A DNA stretch of 64,000 bases from Azospirillum brasilense (GCF_003349955.1 NZ_QLKQ01000013.1:1-64000); one strand, 5' to 3'. Counted from the first letter of the stretch, positions 36,649 to 45,492 are shown. The notes: generated by a model from the sequence alone, not told the origin. Numbers and translations are program-made.

Positions 36649-37077
36649 ATGATGAGCAACCGCACTCCCGCCACCCAATACGCCGCCCTTCCTTTCCGCC
36701 TTCGCAACGGCCGGCCGGAAATCCTTCTGGTCACGTCGCGGGAAACCAAGCGGTGGATCATTCCCAAGGGGTGGGCGGAGGAGGGCGTGAAGCCCTGCGA
36801 CATGGCGGCGCGCGAGGCTTACGAGGAAGCCGGCGTGCGGGGCACCGTCGATCACCGGCCCTTCGGCAATTTCCGCTACATGAAGCGGCTGAGCGCCAAC
36901 AAGTCGGTCCTGTGCGCGGTGACCGTCTTCCTTCTGGAAGTCGACGAGATGCTGGACGAATGGCCCGAGAAGGGCCAGCGCGAGCGCCGCTGGCTGACCC
37001 CGTCCCAGGCCGCCCTGGCCGTCGGGGAAAGCGGCCTCGTGGAGATGCTGCTGCGGCTGGGCATCCCGCCGGACTGA
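36649..37077 (+). CDS. Nudix hydrolase
   Basis: 142 residues from ATG 36649; ATG 36652 and TTG 36643 are alternatives. The Nudix box GWAEEGVKPCDMAAREAYEEAG (about residues 40-62, GX5EX7REUXEEXG pattern) is complete, so it is likely an active pyrophosphatase. The short form without extra domains resembles the DIPP-type (diphosphoinositol/diadenosine polyphosphate) subgroup, whose members hydrolyse nucleotide-like substrates. The substrate is not predictable. It is followed by a strong bidirectional terminator. Confidence 0.88.
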   Translation: MMSNRTPATQYAALPFRLRNGRPEILLVTSRETKRWIIPKGWAEEGVKPCDMAAREAYEEAGVRGTVDHRPFGNFRYMKRLSANKSVLCAVTVFLLEVDEMLDEWPEKGQRERRWLTPSQAALAVGESGLVEMLLRLGIPPD

Positions 37078-37105
37078 AGTCGGGCCGGGATGAGGCCGTT
37101 CGCCA

Positions 37106-37146
37106 AGAAAAAAGGCCCCTTCCGTGTCGGCGGAAGGGGCCTTTTC
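37106..37146. terminator. Bidirectional intrinsic terminator
   Basis: A 10-bp stem GGCCCCTTCC/GGAAGGGGCC with an 8-base loop, flanked by AAAAAA on one side and TTTTC on the other. It separates the plus-strand Nudix gene from the end of the minus-strand sugar-acid operon (uxaB stop at 37151). Confidence 0.9.
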
Positions 37147-37150
37147 AGTG

Positions 37151-38620
37151 TCAGCGCCCCAGCCTCGCGGCGAGGCGGGCGAAAGTGAAGGGCTCATCCG
37201 TCAGGAAGCGGATGTCCTCGATCACCTGGGCGCGCAGTGAGCGGTCGTCGATGCTGCGGCCCCAGAAGGCGGTCTCGCCCAGATAGGCGGCGACCATCGC
37301 CTCCAGCCCCGCCGGGGTGCCGTCGTCCAGGGCGCCGATGGCGCGGACACGCTCGACGATCTCGGCGGAGTCGCGCGGCGGCAGCTTCTCGGCGCCGGGG
37401 AAGCGGCCGAGATAGAAGGCCAGCCAGGCGGCCAGCGACAGGCTCATCAGCGGCGCCGGCGCGTCGAACCGCTCCCGGTAGGCGAGCAGCCGGTCCAGGT
37501 TGCGGGTCTGGTACTTGACGAGGCCGTTCAGGCTGATGTCGTACCACAGGTGCCGGATGTAGGGGTTGCGGAAGCGCCGCAGCACGGCGGCCGCGAAGTC
37601 CTCCAGCTCCGGCTTCGGCAGGGTGAGGAAGGGAATGACCTCCTCGTTGAGCAGCCGGTCGAGGAAGCGCGCCCCGGCGGGATCGCTCACCGCCTCGCCC
37701 ACCGTCTCCACGCCCGCCAGCAGGGCCAGCGCGCACAGCCCGGTGTGGGCGCCGTTGAGGATGGCGACCTTGCGCGCCTTGTAGGGGGTGACGTCGGCGG
37801 TGACGACGGTGCCCTCGTCATGCTCGCCCAGCGGCAGGCGCAGCGCCGGCATCCCCTCCTTGCGCTCGATCACGAAGAGGTGGAACAGCTCCGCCGCCGC
37901 CATGAAGCCGTCGTCGTAGCCCAACTCGCGGCGCAGGTCGTCGGCCTCGGCGCGCGGGAAGCCGGGGACGATGCGGTCGACCAGCGTGTTGTAGAAGGCG
38001 TTCGCCGTCTCGATCCAGTCGATGAAGGCCGGCTCCAGCGCCCAGTCGCGGGCGTGCAGCAGGACGATGCGCTTCAGCTCCTCGCCGTTGTGGTCGATCA
38101 GCTCGCAGGCCAGCATCTGCAGGCCGGCGTCGGCCGCGCCGTCGAAGGCCTTCCAGCGCTCGTGCAGGAAGCGGGTCATCTTGCCGGGGAAGGAGACCGG
38201 CGGCTCGTCGGCGTAGGCCACCGACGGGACATAGGCGATGCCGGCGTCGGTGGTGTTGGAGACGACGACGGTGACGTTCGGGTCGCGCGCCAGCTCCAGC
38301 ACCGACGCCCATTCGCCGTGCGCCGCGATCTCGTTGCGCACGCAGCCGATCAGCCGGGCCTGCGAGACCTTGGCGCCGGCCTCGTCGACGCCGCGCGACA
38401 GGACGGTGTAGACGCCCTCCTGCTCGTTCAGAGTCTGCGGGAAGCCGCCGGGGATGGGGCGGACGACGGTCACGCCCCAGTCGCCCCCCGTGGCCTCGTT
38501 CAGCCGGTCGACCTTCCAGTCGAAGAAGGCGCGCAGGAAATTGCCTTCGCCGAATTGCACGATCCGCGTCGTCGTCGGGCGCGGGCGGCCGTTGAGAAAG
38601 GATGCGTTCAGGCGCTGCAT
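37151..38620 (-). CDS. uxaB: Tagaturonate reductase (altronate oxidoreductase)
   Basis: 489 residues, the usual length for UxaB. It belongs to the mannitol-dehydrogenase family of polyol oxidoreductases. The Rossmann start VQFGEGNFLRAFFDWKVD (about residues 21-38) replaces the usual GxGNFHRA motif. ACELIDHNGEELK, ILNGAHTGLCALALLAG (about 277-293) and RFRNPYIRHLWYDISLNGLVKYQTRN are family signatures. It interconverts D-tagaturonate and D-altronate with NAD(H). It is the last gene of the operon, 34 bases after uxaA, and is followed by a terminator. Confidence 0.93.
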   Translation of the reverse strand: MQRLNASFLNGRPRPTTTRIVQFGEGNFLRAFFDWKVDRLNEATGGDWGVTVVRPIPGGFPQTLNEQEGVYTVLSRGVDEAGAKVSQARLIGCVRNEIAAHGEWASVLELARDPNVTVVVSNTTDAGIAYVPSVAYADEPPVSFPGKMTRFLHERWKAFDGAADAGLQMLACELIDHNGEELKRIVLLHARDWALEPAFIDWIETANAFYNTLVDRIVPGFPRAEADDLRRELGYDDGFMAAAELFHLFVIERKEGMPALRLPLGEHDEGTVVTADVTPYKARKVAILNGAHTGLCALALLAGVETVGEAVSDPAGARFLDRLLNEEVIPFLTLPKPELEDFAAAVLRRFRNPYIRHLWYDISLNGLVKYQTRNLDRLLAYRERFDAPAPLMSLSLAAWLAFYLGRFPGAEKLPPRDSAEIVERVRAIGALDDGTPAGLEAMVAAYLGETAFWGRSIDDRSLRAQVIEDIRFLTDEPFTFARLAARLGR

Positions 38621-38654
38621 GGTCGGCGTCCTTGTCTGAGTGGGGTGGCGGGGT

Positions 38655-40154
38655 TCAGAGCGTGACGCCGGACTTGAAGATCACGAGGTCGTGGACGTCG
38701 TTCTCCTCGTTGCGCGCCTCTTTGCCGTTGGCAACGGCGAGGATGCTGTCGATGAAGGACGGCAGCAGGCCGTCCACCGTGGCGGTGGCCTCGGCGATGG
38801 GGCCGGCGTTGAAGTCGATCCAGTGCCGCTTCTTCTCGGCCATGGCGGTGTTGGTGGCGATCTTCATGGTCGGCACCACGCCGCCCAGCGGCGTGCCGCG
38901 GCCGGTGGTGAACAGAACGATGTGGCAGCCGGCGGCGGCCAGGGCGGTCACCGCCACGCCGTCGTTGCCCGGCGCCTCCAGCAGGGTCAGGCCCGGCTTG
39001 CGGATGCGCTCGGCGTAGCGGATGACGTCGCGCACCGGGGAAAGGCCGGCCTTCTGGGTGCAGCCCAGCGACTTCTCCTCCAGCGTGCTGATGCCGCCGG
39101 CCTTGTTGCCGGGCGACGGGTTCTCGTAGATCGGCTGGTTGTGGTCGATGAAGTATTGCTTGAAGTCGTTGATCAGGGTGACGACCCCCTCGAACACCTC
39201 GCGGCTCTCGGCGCGCTCCATCAGCAGATGCTCGGCGCCGAACATTTCCGGCACCTCGGTCAGCACGGTGGCGCCGCCGATCCCGCACAGCCAGTCGGAG
39301 AGGGCGCCGAGCAGCGGGTTGGCGGTGATGCCGGAGAAGCCGTCTGAGCCGCCGCACTTCAGGCCGATGCGCAGGCGGTCGGCGCCGACCGGCTCGCGCT
39401 TGTCCTCGCGCATCACCGCGGCCAGCTCGGTCATCGCCTCCAGCGACGCTTCAAGCTCGTCCGACACCTCCTGGGTGGTCAGGTAACGCAAGCGGCGCGG
39501 GTCGGGATGCTCGAAGCCCTGGGTGAACAGGGCGCGGGTGTTGTTCTCGCAGCCCAGCCCCATCACCAGCACGCCGCCGGCGTTGGGGTGGATGGCGAAG
39601 TCGCGCAGGATGTTGCGGGTGTTGTCGAGATCCCCGCCGAGCTGCGAACAGCCGTAGGGATGCTCCAGCACCATGACGCGGGAGCCCTCGGGCAGCAGGC
39701 CCATCTTCTCGAAGCGCTTGGCCGCGTTCTTGGCGAGGCCGTTGACGCAGCCGACCAGCGGGATGATCCACAGGTCGTTGCGCACGCCGATCTCGCCGTT
39801 GGCGCGGACGAAGGCCTGGATGGTCGGCGCCTCCCGCCTGGCCGGCGCCGCGTCGGCGTTGGCGTTGGCCGCCGGGCCGGCGTAGGCGTAGTCCTGAACG
39901 CCGCCCAGCGCGGTCCCGATGTTGTGGGTGTGGATGTGCCGCCCCACCGGGATCGCCTCCTTCGCGAGGCCGATCACGCTGCCGTACTTGATGACCCGGT
40001 CGCCCGGCTGGTGCGCGGTCACGGCGAACTTGTGGCCCTGCGGCACCTCGTCGAGCAGGACGACGCCCAGACCGTCGATCGCGGTGCCCTGGGCCAGAGG
40101 CTCCAGGGCGACGGCGACGGTGTCGCTGGAATGGATCTTCAGGTACTTCGGCAT
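38655..40154 (-). CDS. uxaA: Altronate dehydratase
   Basis: 499 residues, matching E. coli UxaA in size. The N-terminal SAF domain (residues 1-95, with GHKFAVTAHQPGDRVIKYG) is followed by a linker and the iron-dependent dehydratase part. The latter has LVGCVNGLAKNAAKRF (about 130-148), HPYGCSQLGGD, GLGCENNT (about 205) and LKCGGSDGFSGITANP (about 270-285). The conserved Cys residues are present. It dehydrates D-altronate to 2-keto-3-deoxy-D-gluconate. It lies directly after the TRAP permease gene and before uxaB. Confidence 0.95.
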   Translation of the reverse strand: MPKYLKIHSSDTVAVALEPLAQGTAIDGLGVVLLDEVPQGHKFAVTAHQPGDRVIKYGSVIGLAKEAIPVGRHIHTHNIGTALGGVQDYAYAGPAANANADAAPARREAPTIQAFVRANGEIGVRNDLWIIPLVGCVNGLAKNAAKRFEKMGLLPEGSRVMVLEHPYGCSQLGGDLDNTRNILRDFAIHPNAGGVLVMGLGCENNTRALFTQGFEHPDPRRLRYLTTQEVSDELEASLEAMTELAAVMREDKREPVGADRLRIGLKCGGSDGFSGITANPLLGALSDWLCGIGGATVLTEVPEMFGAEHLLMERAESREVFEGVVTLINDFKQYFIDHNQPIYENPSPGNKAGGISTLEEKSLGCTQKAGLSPVRDVIRYAERIRKPGLTLLEAPGNDGVAVTALAAAGCHIVLFTTGRGTPLGGVVPTMKIATNTAMAEKKRHWIDFNAGPIAEATATVDGLLPSFIDSILAVANGKEARNEENDVHDLVIFKSGVTL

Positions 40155-40220
40155 GTCAGGCCCCTTGGGGGAGAAGCGTGGGAAGCGGGAGGGCGGCAGG
40201 AGGAGTTAGCGGGACAGGGG

Positions 40221-41495
40221 TCAGCGGGCCAGGACCAGCGAGAGTTCCGGCACGAAGGTGACGATCATCAGAGCCACGAACAGCGCCACGAAGAGCAGGG
40301 TGGACTGCTTCATGAAGTCGGAGATCTTCACCTTGGCGAGGTTGCAGACCAGAAGCATCACCGTGCCCACCGGCGGCGTCAGACAGCCGACCGCGAGGTT
40401 CACGATCACCACGATGCCGAAATGGATCGGGTCGATGCCGAGCTGGTGCACCGTCGGCATCAGCAGCGGGACCATGACGATGAGGATCGCGTTGCCCTCG
40501 ATCAGCATGCCCAGGAACAGCAGGAGCAGGTTGAGGATGAGCAGGAAGACGTACTTGTTGTCGGTCAGCGCCGTGATGTAGGTGGCGAGCTGCTGCGCCG
40601 CCTGCTCCAGCGACAGGATCCAGGCCAGCGCCGAGCAGGCCATGATGACCAGCATCACCGACGAGGTCGCCTTGAAGGTGCCGACCAGGGCGTCCACCAC
40701 ATGGGCGACGCGCATCTCGCGGTAGATCACGAAGCCGATCACCAGGACGATCAGCACGGCCACCGCGCCGGCTTCGGTCGGGGTGAAGATGTTGGCGCGG
40801 ATGCCGCCGATGATGGCGACCAGCAGGACCAGCACCGGCCAGGCGCCGACCAGCGCGCTGGTGGTCTCCGACCGGGTCGGCCAGCTCGTGCGGGACGGCG
40901 GGTAGCCGTTGCGCTTGGAGACGATGTAGGCGGCGACCATCAGCATGGCCGCCATGACGATGCCGGGCAGGATGCCGGCCATGAACATGGCGCCGATGGA
41001 GACGTCGGCGACGAGGCCGTAGATGATCAGCGCGATGCCCGGCGGGATGATCGGCGTCACCAGCGCGCCCGACGCCGTGACGGCGGCGGCGAAGGCGCGG
41101 TTGTAGCCCTTGCGCTCCATCTCCGGCACCAGCATGCGGGTCAGCATGGCGCTGTCGGCGAGGTTGGACGCGCTGACGCCGCCCAGCAGCGTGCTCAGCA
41201 TGATGTTGGTCAGCGCCATGCCGCCGGTGAACTTGCCGACCAGCAGATCGGCCACGCGCAGCAGGCGCTTCGCCACGCCGGTGTGGTCCATCAGCGTGCC
41301 GAGCAGGATGAAGAAGGGAATCGCCAGGAGGGACAGGTTCTGCGAGGCGCCGATCAGCCGCTGCACCGCGATCTGGTCCGGAACCGGGCTGAAAAACACG
41401 AAATAGACAAGAACGGATGCGAAGATGGCAATGTAGAGCCGCATGTTCAAAGCGAACAGGCAAAGCATGATGAGAATAATGACGGGCCAGCTCAT
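40221..41495 (-). CDS. dctM: TRAP transporter large permease, DctM family
   Basis: 424 residues, about twelve helices, the normal size for an unfused DctM. Signatures LLGGVSASNLADSAMLTRMLVPEM (about 95-118) and TASGALVTPIIPPGIALIIYGLVA (about 130-153) are present. Its start overlaps the dctQ stop (ATGA, 41492-41495), so the two are translationally coupled. Located between dctQ and uxaA, it probably imports the hexonate or hexuronate metabolised by the neighbouring enzymes. Confidence 0.95.
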   Translation of the reverse strand: MSWPVIILIMLCLFALNMRLYIAIFASVLVYFVFFSPVPDQIAVQRLIGASQNLSLLAIPFFILLGTLMDHTGVAKRLLRVADLLVGKFTGGMALTNIMLSTLLGGVSASNLADSAMLTRMLVPEMERKGYNRAFAAAVTASGALVTPIIPPGIALIIYGLVADVSIGAMFMAGILPGIVMAAMLMVAAYIVSKRNGYPPSRTSWPTRSETTSALVGAWPVLVLLVAIIGGIRANIFTPTEAGAVAVLIVLVIGFVIYREMRVAHVVDALVGTFKATSSVMLVIMACSALAWILSLEQAAQQLATYITALTDNKYVFLLILNLLLLFLGMLIEGNAILIVMVPLLMPTVHQLGIDPIHFGIVVIVNLAVGCLTPPVGTVMLLVCNLAKVKISDFMKQSTLLFVALFVALMIVTFVPELSLVLAR

Positions 41496-41962
41496 GGCGC
41501 GTTCCCCTTCGCGATCACCATGATATCGATGAAGCAGCGGCGCAGAAGATAAATGATGATGCCGGCCGCGCCGACCGGAACGGCCAGATCGATCCAGAAC
41601 CAGGAGATCTGGAGGATTTCCGTCAGCTTGTACTGGGCGCTTTGGGCCAGCAGATAGCCGAGCCAGCCGGCATAGCCGAGAACCACGATCGACAGGGCCG
41701 AGACGGCCAGATCGACCGCCGCCCGGATGCGGGTGGGCAGCAGGTCCACGAACAGCGGGATGTCGAGATGCTGGCCGTCACGCTCGGCGACGATGGCGCC
41801 GATCATGATGATCCAGATCATCAGAAGCCCGGACATCTCCTCGCCCCAATGCAGCGGAGCGTCGAAGATGTAACGGGCGAACACCGCCGCAATGGTCATC
41901 ACCACCAGAGCGGCCAGCGCGCCTCCCGCGACGACCGATGGCAGACGCCGGATCAACTCCAT
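41492..41962 (-). CDS. dctQ: TRAP transporter small permease, DctQ family
   Basis: 156 residues from ATG 41962, selected because GGAGGAG lies six bases upstream; a TTG at 41977 would add five residues. Four helices are visible, with the DctQ signature EEMSGLLMIWIIMIGAIVAERDGQHLDI (about 40-68). It forms the membrane complex with DctM, which it overlaps. The SD follows a strong intergenic hairpin. Confidence 0.93.
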   Translation of the reverse strand: MELIRRLPSVVAGGALAALVVMTIAAVFARYIFDAPLHWGEEMSGLLMIWIIMIGAIVAERDGQHLDIPLFVDLLPTRIRAAVDLAVSALSIVVLGYAGWLGYLLAQSAQYKLTEILQISWFWIDLAVPVGAAGIIIYLLRRCFIDIMVIAKGNAP

Positions 41963-41980
41963 GGCATACTCCTCCAAACG

Positions 41981-42010
41981 ATCCGGGCGGAGCGGCAGCC
42001 CCGCCCGGAT
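41981..42010 (-). other. mRNA stem-loop between dctP and dctQ
   Basis: A perfect 10-bp stem ATCCGGGCGG/CCGCCCGGAT encloses a 10-base loop in the 57-base dctP-dctQ gap. It lies just upstream of the dctQ SD. The minus strand has no T-run after it. Such hairpins after a binding-protein gene commonly protect the upstream message so that the binding protein is made in excess; that role is inferred. Confidence 0.7.
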
Positions 42011-42019
42011 GTGCTTTTT

Positions 42020-42994
42020 TTACTTGAGGTCCTTCTGGATCTGCTCGTACAGGCCGGCCGACCACTTCGGGAACTGGGTGTAGACGACCTTGGTGGCCTC
42101 GCGGAACGGCGCCGGGTCCGGCTGGATCACGGTGACGCCGGACGCCTTCATCTTCTCGATGAACTCGGCGTCCTGCTCGGCCGCCAGCTTCTGGCTGTAG
42201 AGGCCGGCCTCGTAGCCGGTCTCGTGGACCATCTTCACGACGTCCGCCGGCAGCTTGCTGAAGAAGGCTTCGCCGCCGACCCACACCGAGGTGTTGGTCA
42301 GATAGCCGACGAGGCTCAGATACTTGGCCTGCTCATGCAGCTTGGCGCCGTACAGCACGGAGATCGGGTTCTCCACGCCGTCGATCAGGCCGGTGGTCAG
42401 AGCCGGATAGACCTCGCCCAGCGGCATCGGCGTCGCGGTGGCGCCCATCGCCTCGATCGTCTTGATCTGCATCACGTTGTTCGGGACGCGGATCTTCATG
42501 CCTTTGAGGTCCTCGGGCGTGTTGATCGGCTTCTTGGCGAGGATGTGGCGCACGCCGTACAGGTAGTTGGACATGACGATGTGCACGCCCTTCTTGCGCA
42601 GCGCCTCGTCCTTCTTCTTGAACCAGTCGCTCTCGTAGATCTTGAAGAGCTTCTGGGGGTCGTCGGTCAGGTACGGGCCGAACAGAACGCCCAGGTCCGG
42701 ATCGTAATCCTGCAGGAAGCCGACGTCGGACAGGGTGATGACGTTCATCCCCATCATCGCCTGTTCCATCACGTCCTTCTTGGCGCCGAGCTGGGAGCTG
42801 GGGAACAGCTTCAGGGTGACTTCGCCCTTGCTCTTCTCCTTCAGGAGGTCGGCCCAGTGATGCATCACCCGGTCGAGCGGCTCGCCCGGGTTGTTCTCGT
42901 AGGCGACCATGATCTCGGTCTTGGCCATGGCGCCGGACGCGGCACCGATCGACAGCACACACGCGGCAAGGGCAGACGCCAGAAAGCGCTTCAT
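42020..42994 (-). CDS. dctP: TRAP transporter substrate-binding protein, DctP family
   Basis: 324 residues from ATG 42994 with GGAGG six bases upstream. The signal peptide ends near residue 25 (GAMA). The DctP fold has the conserved arginine segment VRHILAKKPINTPEDLKGMKIRVPNN (about 130-155) that binds the substrate carboxylate. MPLGEVYPALTTGLIDGVENP (about 177-197) follows. It belongs to the DctP/SiaP type used for sugar acids and C4-dicarboxylates. With UxaA, UxaB and the dehydrogenase encoded alongside, L-galactonate or a related hexonate is the best guess for the ligand. Confidence 0.94.
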   Translation of the reverse strand: MKRFLASALAACVLSIGAASGAMAKTEIMVAYENNPGEPLDRVMHHWADLLKEKSKGEVTLKLFPSSQLGAKKDVMEQAMMGMNVITLSDVGFLQDYDPDLGVLFGPYLTDDPQKLFKIYESDWFKKKDEALRKKGVHIVMSNYLYGVRHILAKKPINTPEDLKGMKIRVPNNVMQIKTIEAMGATATPMPLGEVYPALTTGLIDGVENPISVLYGAKLHEQAKYLSLVGYLTNTSVWVGGEAFFSKLPADVVKMVHETGYEAGLYSQKLAAEQDAEFIEKMKASGVTVIQPDPAPFREATKVVYTQFPKWSAGLYEQIQKDLK

Positions 42995-43145
42995 TATTTC
43001 CTCCATAGTGGATGCCGGAGAGCCGGTTTTTGGACGCGGCCCAGGGACGGGTCCCGCCGACGGGGCGGCACCCGGCGGCGGGACCGGCACGCCCCGCCGT
43101 GGCAGTTCTGATGACGGCGGCGCCTTGCGGTCGCCGCGGGGAGGG

Positions 43146-44162
43146 TCAGCGCTCGATCATCACCTTGACGGTGGTGTCACGCTCCTTGGCCCAATAGGGC
43201 AGGGCCTTGTCGGCCTCCTCGAAGGGGAAGACCTTGGAGATCAGGTCGTCGGGGGCGTGATCGAGCGTTTCGAGATAGCGGATGACGGCCTGGAAATCCT
43301 CGGAGGTCGCGTTGCGCGACCCCATGATGTCCAGCTCCTTCAGGTTGAAGAACTGCGTCTTGTAGGACACCGGCTCCTTGGCGTAGCCGATGTAGACGAC
43401 GCGTCCGGCGAAGGACACGAGGTCGATGGCCTGGGTGAAGGTGGCGGGCAGGCCGACCGCCTCGATCACCACGTCGGCGCCGTCGCCGTTGGTCAGCTCC
43501 AGGACACGGGCGGACACGTCCTCCTTGGCGGCGTCGATGGTGTGGGCGGCGCCGTAGCGGCGGGCCAGACCGGTCTTCGCCTCGCCGATGTCGACGGCGA
43601 TCACCGTGGCGCCGCGATGGACGGAACCGGCGATGGCGCCCATGCCGATCATGCCGCAGCCCAGCACCAGGACGGTGTCGGCCGCCTCGACGCGGCCGCG
43701 CGCGGCGGCGTGGAAGCCGACCGACAGCGGCTCGACCAGCGCCAGATGGCGCGGCGCCAGCGTGTCGTTCAGGATCAGCTTGCCGTAGGGCAGGACGATG
43801 CGCTCGGCCAGCCCGCCGTTCTGCTGCACGCCGAGCGTGCGGTTGCTGCGGCAGGCGTTGACCCGGCCCTTGCGGCAGGACGGGCAGGTGCCGCAGGCGG
43901 TGTAGGGAATGACGATGGCGCGCCGGCCCACGGTGTAGTCGGCCGGAACGCCCTCGCCGACCGCGGCGATCTCGCCGCCGATCTCGTGGCCGGGGATGCG
44001 CGGCAGGGAAACCAGCGGGTTCAGCCCCTTGAAGGTGCTGAGGTCGCTGCCGCACAGGGCGACGTGGCGGATGGCCAGCAGCACCTCGCCGGGGCCGGGG
44101 GTCGGCTCCGCCACCTCGTGGATCGCGCAGACGTCCACGCCTTCGATCATCAGTGCTTTCAC
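43146..44162 (-). CDS. Zn-dependent alcohol dehydrogenase, L-galactonate-5-dehydrogenase-like
   Basis: 338 residues of the medium-chain dehydrogenase family. Catalytic zinc ligands lie in ALCGSDLSTFKG (about 36) and PGHEIGGE (about 58), and four Cys of the structural zinc in ACGTCPSCRKGRVNAC (about 89-104). The Rossmann motif is LGCGMIGMGAIAG (about 167-179). In E. coli, LgoD oxidises L-galactonate to D-tagaturonate, exactly the substrate of UxaB encoded downstream. Sorbitol or threonine dehydrogenase activities cannot be excluded from sequence. It is 33 bases after the GntR gene. Confidence 0.8.
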   Translation of the reverse strand: MKALMIEGVDVCAIHEVAEPTPGPGEVLLAIRHVALCGSDLSTFKGLNPLVSLPRIPGHEIGGEIAAVGEGVPADYTVGRRAIVIPYTACGTCPSCRKGRVNACRSNRTLGVQQNGGLAERIVLPYGKLILNDTLAPRHLALVEPLSVGFHAAARGRVEAADTVLVLGCGMIGMGAIAGSVHRGATVIAVDIGEAKTGLARRYGAAHTIDAAKEDVSARVLELTNGDGADVVIEAVGLPATFTQAIDLVSFAGRVVYIGYAKEPVSYKTQFFNLKELDIMGSRNATSEDFQAVIRYLETLDHAPDDLISKVFPFEEADKALPYWAKERDTTVKVMIER

Positions 44163-44195
44163 AGGGGATGTCCTTTTTCTAGGAAGCGGGCGTGG

Positions 44196-44888
44196 TCAGG
44201 GCGTGGGCGCGGCCGACGGCTGCGCCTCCTGGTTGAACACGCTCTCGCTGAAATGGAAATGTGCGTTGCTGGCCGCGACGGCCTTCTCGACGGAGCGCTC
44301 GCGCAGCGCTGCGATGATCTGGCGATGATAATCGACCGTGGTCGGTCCGATCACCGCGTTGCTCTTGCCGATCTCCATGTAATAGATCATCGGCTGAGAC
44401 ATCGCCTGATACATCTTCTGCAACATGGAGTTGCGGGAGGCGGCGACGATGGCGGCGTGGAAGCGGAAGTCCACCTCCGCCGCCTCGCGCACCGTCAACT
44501 GGTGCTCCATGTCCTCGGCCAGACGGTCGAGCCCGTCGATCTCCGCGTCGGTGATGTGCCGGACCACTTCGGGCAGCACGCCGATCTCGATGATCCGGCG
44601 GAACTGCAAGACTTCCCGGCAGGTCTTGACGCTGCGGTCGAAGCACTGGTCGAGGATGCGGAACATCGCTTCGATGTCCGGCTTGCTGGCGCGCGGGCCG
44701 CGCTGCGTCTTCTCCACCAAGCCGTAGGCTTCGAGGAAGATGATGACTTCGCGGATGGTGTTGCGGCTGACGCCGAACCGTTCGGCCAGCAGGCGTTCGT
44801 TCGGAAGCAGATCGCCGGGCTGGTAACGCTCGGGGATCTCCTTGCGAAGCTCTTCGAAGATGGCCTTGACGGTTGAGACGCCGTTCAT
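44196..44888 (-). CDS. GntR/FadR-family regulator of the sugar-acid operon
   Basis: 230 residues from ATG 44888; the frame stays open to 44945 across the operator-like sequence, so the shorter start is preferred. Winged helix at about residues 12-68 (QPGDLLPNERLLAERFGVSRNTIREVIIFLEAYGLVEKTQRG). The FadR-type (FCD) ligand domain follows, with metal-binding His/Asp residues such as EVDFRFHAAIVAASRN (about 140-155). These regulators sense sugar acids such as hexuronates. It is the first gene of the operon and has a palindrome 21-35 bases upstream, indicating autoregulation. Confidence 0.9.
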   Translation of the reverse strand: MNGVSTVKAIFEELRKEIPERYQPGDLLPNERLLAERFGVSRNTIREVIIFLEAYGLVEKTQRGPRASKPDIEAMFRILDQCFDRSVKTCREVLQFRRIIEIGVLPEVVRHITDAEIDGLDRLAEDMEHQLTVREAAEVDFRFHAAIVAASRNSMLQKMYQAMSQPMIYYMEIGKSNAVIGPTTVDYHRQIIAALRERSVEKAVAASNAHFHFSESVFNQEAQPSAAPTP

Positions 44889-44908
44889 GATCGCGCCGCT
44901 GAAGTTTG

Positions 44909-44923
44909 GTCCAACAATTGGAC
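44909..44923. promoter_or_regulatory. Candidate GntR/FadR-type operator
   Basis: The perfect inverted repeat GTCCAA-CAA-TTGGAC lies 21-35 bases upstream of the regulator ATG. It resembles the short palindromes (core GT...AC) bound by FadR-type regulators. It probably controls the whole regulator-to-uxaB operon. Confidence 0.65.
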
Positions 44924-45268
44924 AACTGATGGCGAACGATAGCACCGCCGCTCAGGGTGGAAAACGGCAAAAGGAGTCACAAAATGTCGAAAACAGCGCT
45001 GCTAACGCATGAAGAAAAAATTTTGCGCCGCATCATCGTGCGATACGGGTCCAACTCGCGCGTTTTCCCTTGAATGTCTGCAGTTTATCGCTGTGACAAA
45101 ACCATAGGATGTGTCGAGGCGCGCTCCCGACCGCCGAGTGTGCCCGGCTGGTGCATCCCGCTTGCTTATCCCCTGGGAATGCGATAACAGGGCGCGGCGC
45201 GCATGATGGGTGCGCGGGCGGGCCGGAAACGGCCGGTCGGCGGCTTGGCCGCACCCCCTAGAAAGTTG

Positions 45269-45297
45269 TTGCAATCCGGCGCGGCGCCGCGTAACGT
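45269..45297 (+). promoter_or_regulatory. Possible sigma70 promoter for tRNA-Leu
   Basis: TTGCAA and TAACGT are separated by 17 bases, about 70 bases upstream of the tRNA-Leu 5' end. The match is moderate. Confidence 0.3.
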
Positions 45298-45366
45298 CCC
45301 GCTTAGGAAAGCAAGTTAATTCAATGGGTTGGGTGTCTGTACCCGGTCCGTTGGAATGATGAAGTC

Positions 45367-45453
45367 GCGGTCGTGGCGGAATTGGTAGACGCGCAGCGTT
45401 GAGGTCGCTGTGGCAGAAATGCTGTGGAAGTTCGAGTCTTCTCGACCGCACCA
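45367..45453 (+). tRNA. tRNA-Leu (GAG)
   Basis: An 87-nt class II tRNA starts GCGGTCGTGGCGGAATTGGT, with a long variable arm and encoded CCA. The anticodon stem CAGCG/CGCTG holds the loop TTGAGGT, giving anticodon GAG. The T arm GGAAG-TTCGAGT-CTTCT is intact. Confidence 0.95.
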
Positions 45454-45492
45454 TCCTTATCGTCGGCGCATCGCCGGACGACACTGAAAATC

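Larger units (their letters stand above)
44889..45366. other. Intergenic region upstream of the GntR operon and tRNA-Leu
   Basis: 478 bases with no convincing gene. It contains the GntR-type palindrome at 44909-44923, an A-rich stretch at 45006-45025 and a possible promoter for the tRNA gene (TTGCAA at 45269, 17-base spacer, TAACGT at 45292). Confidence 0.6.
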
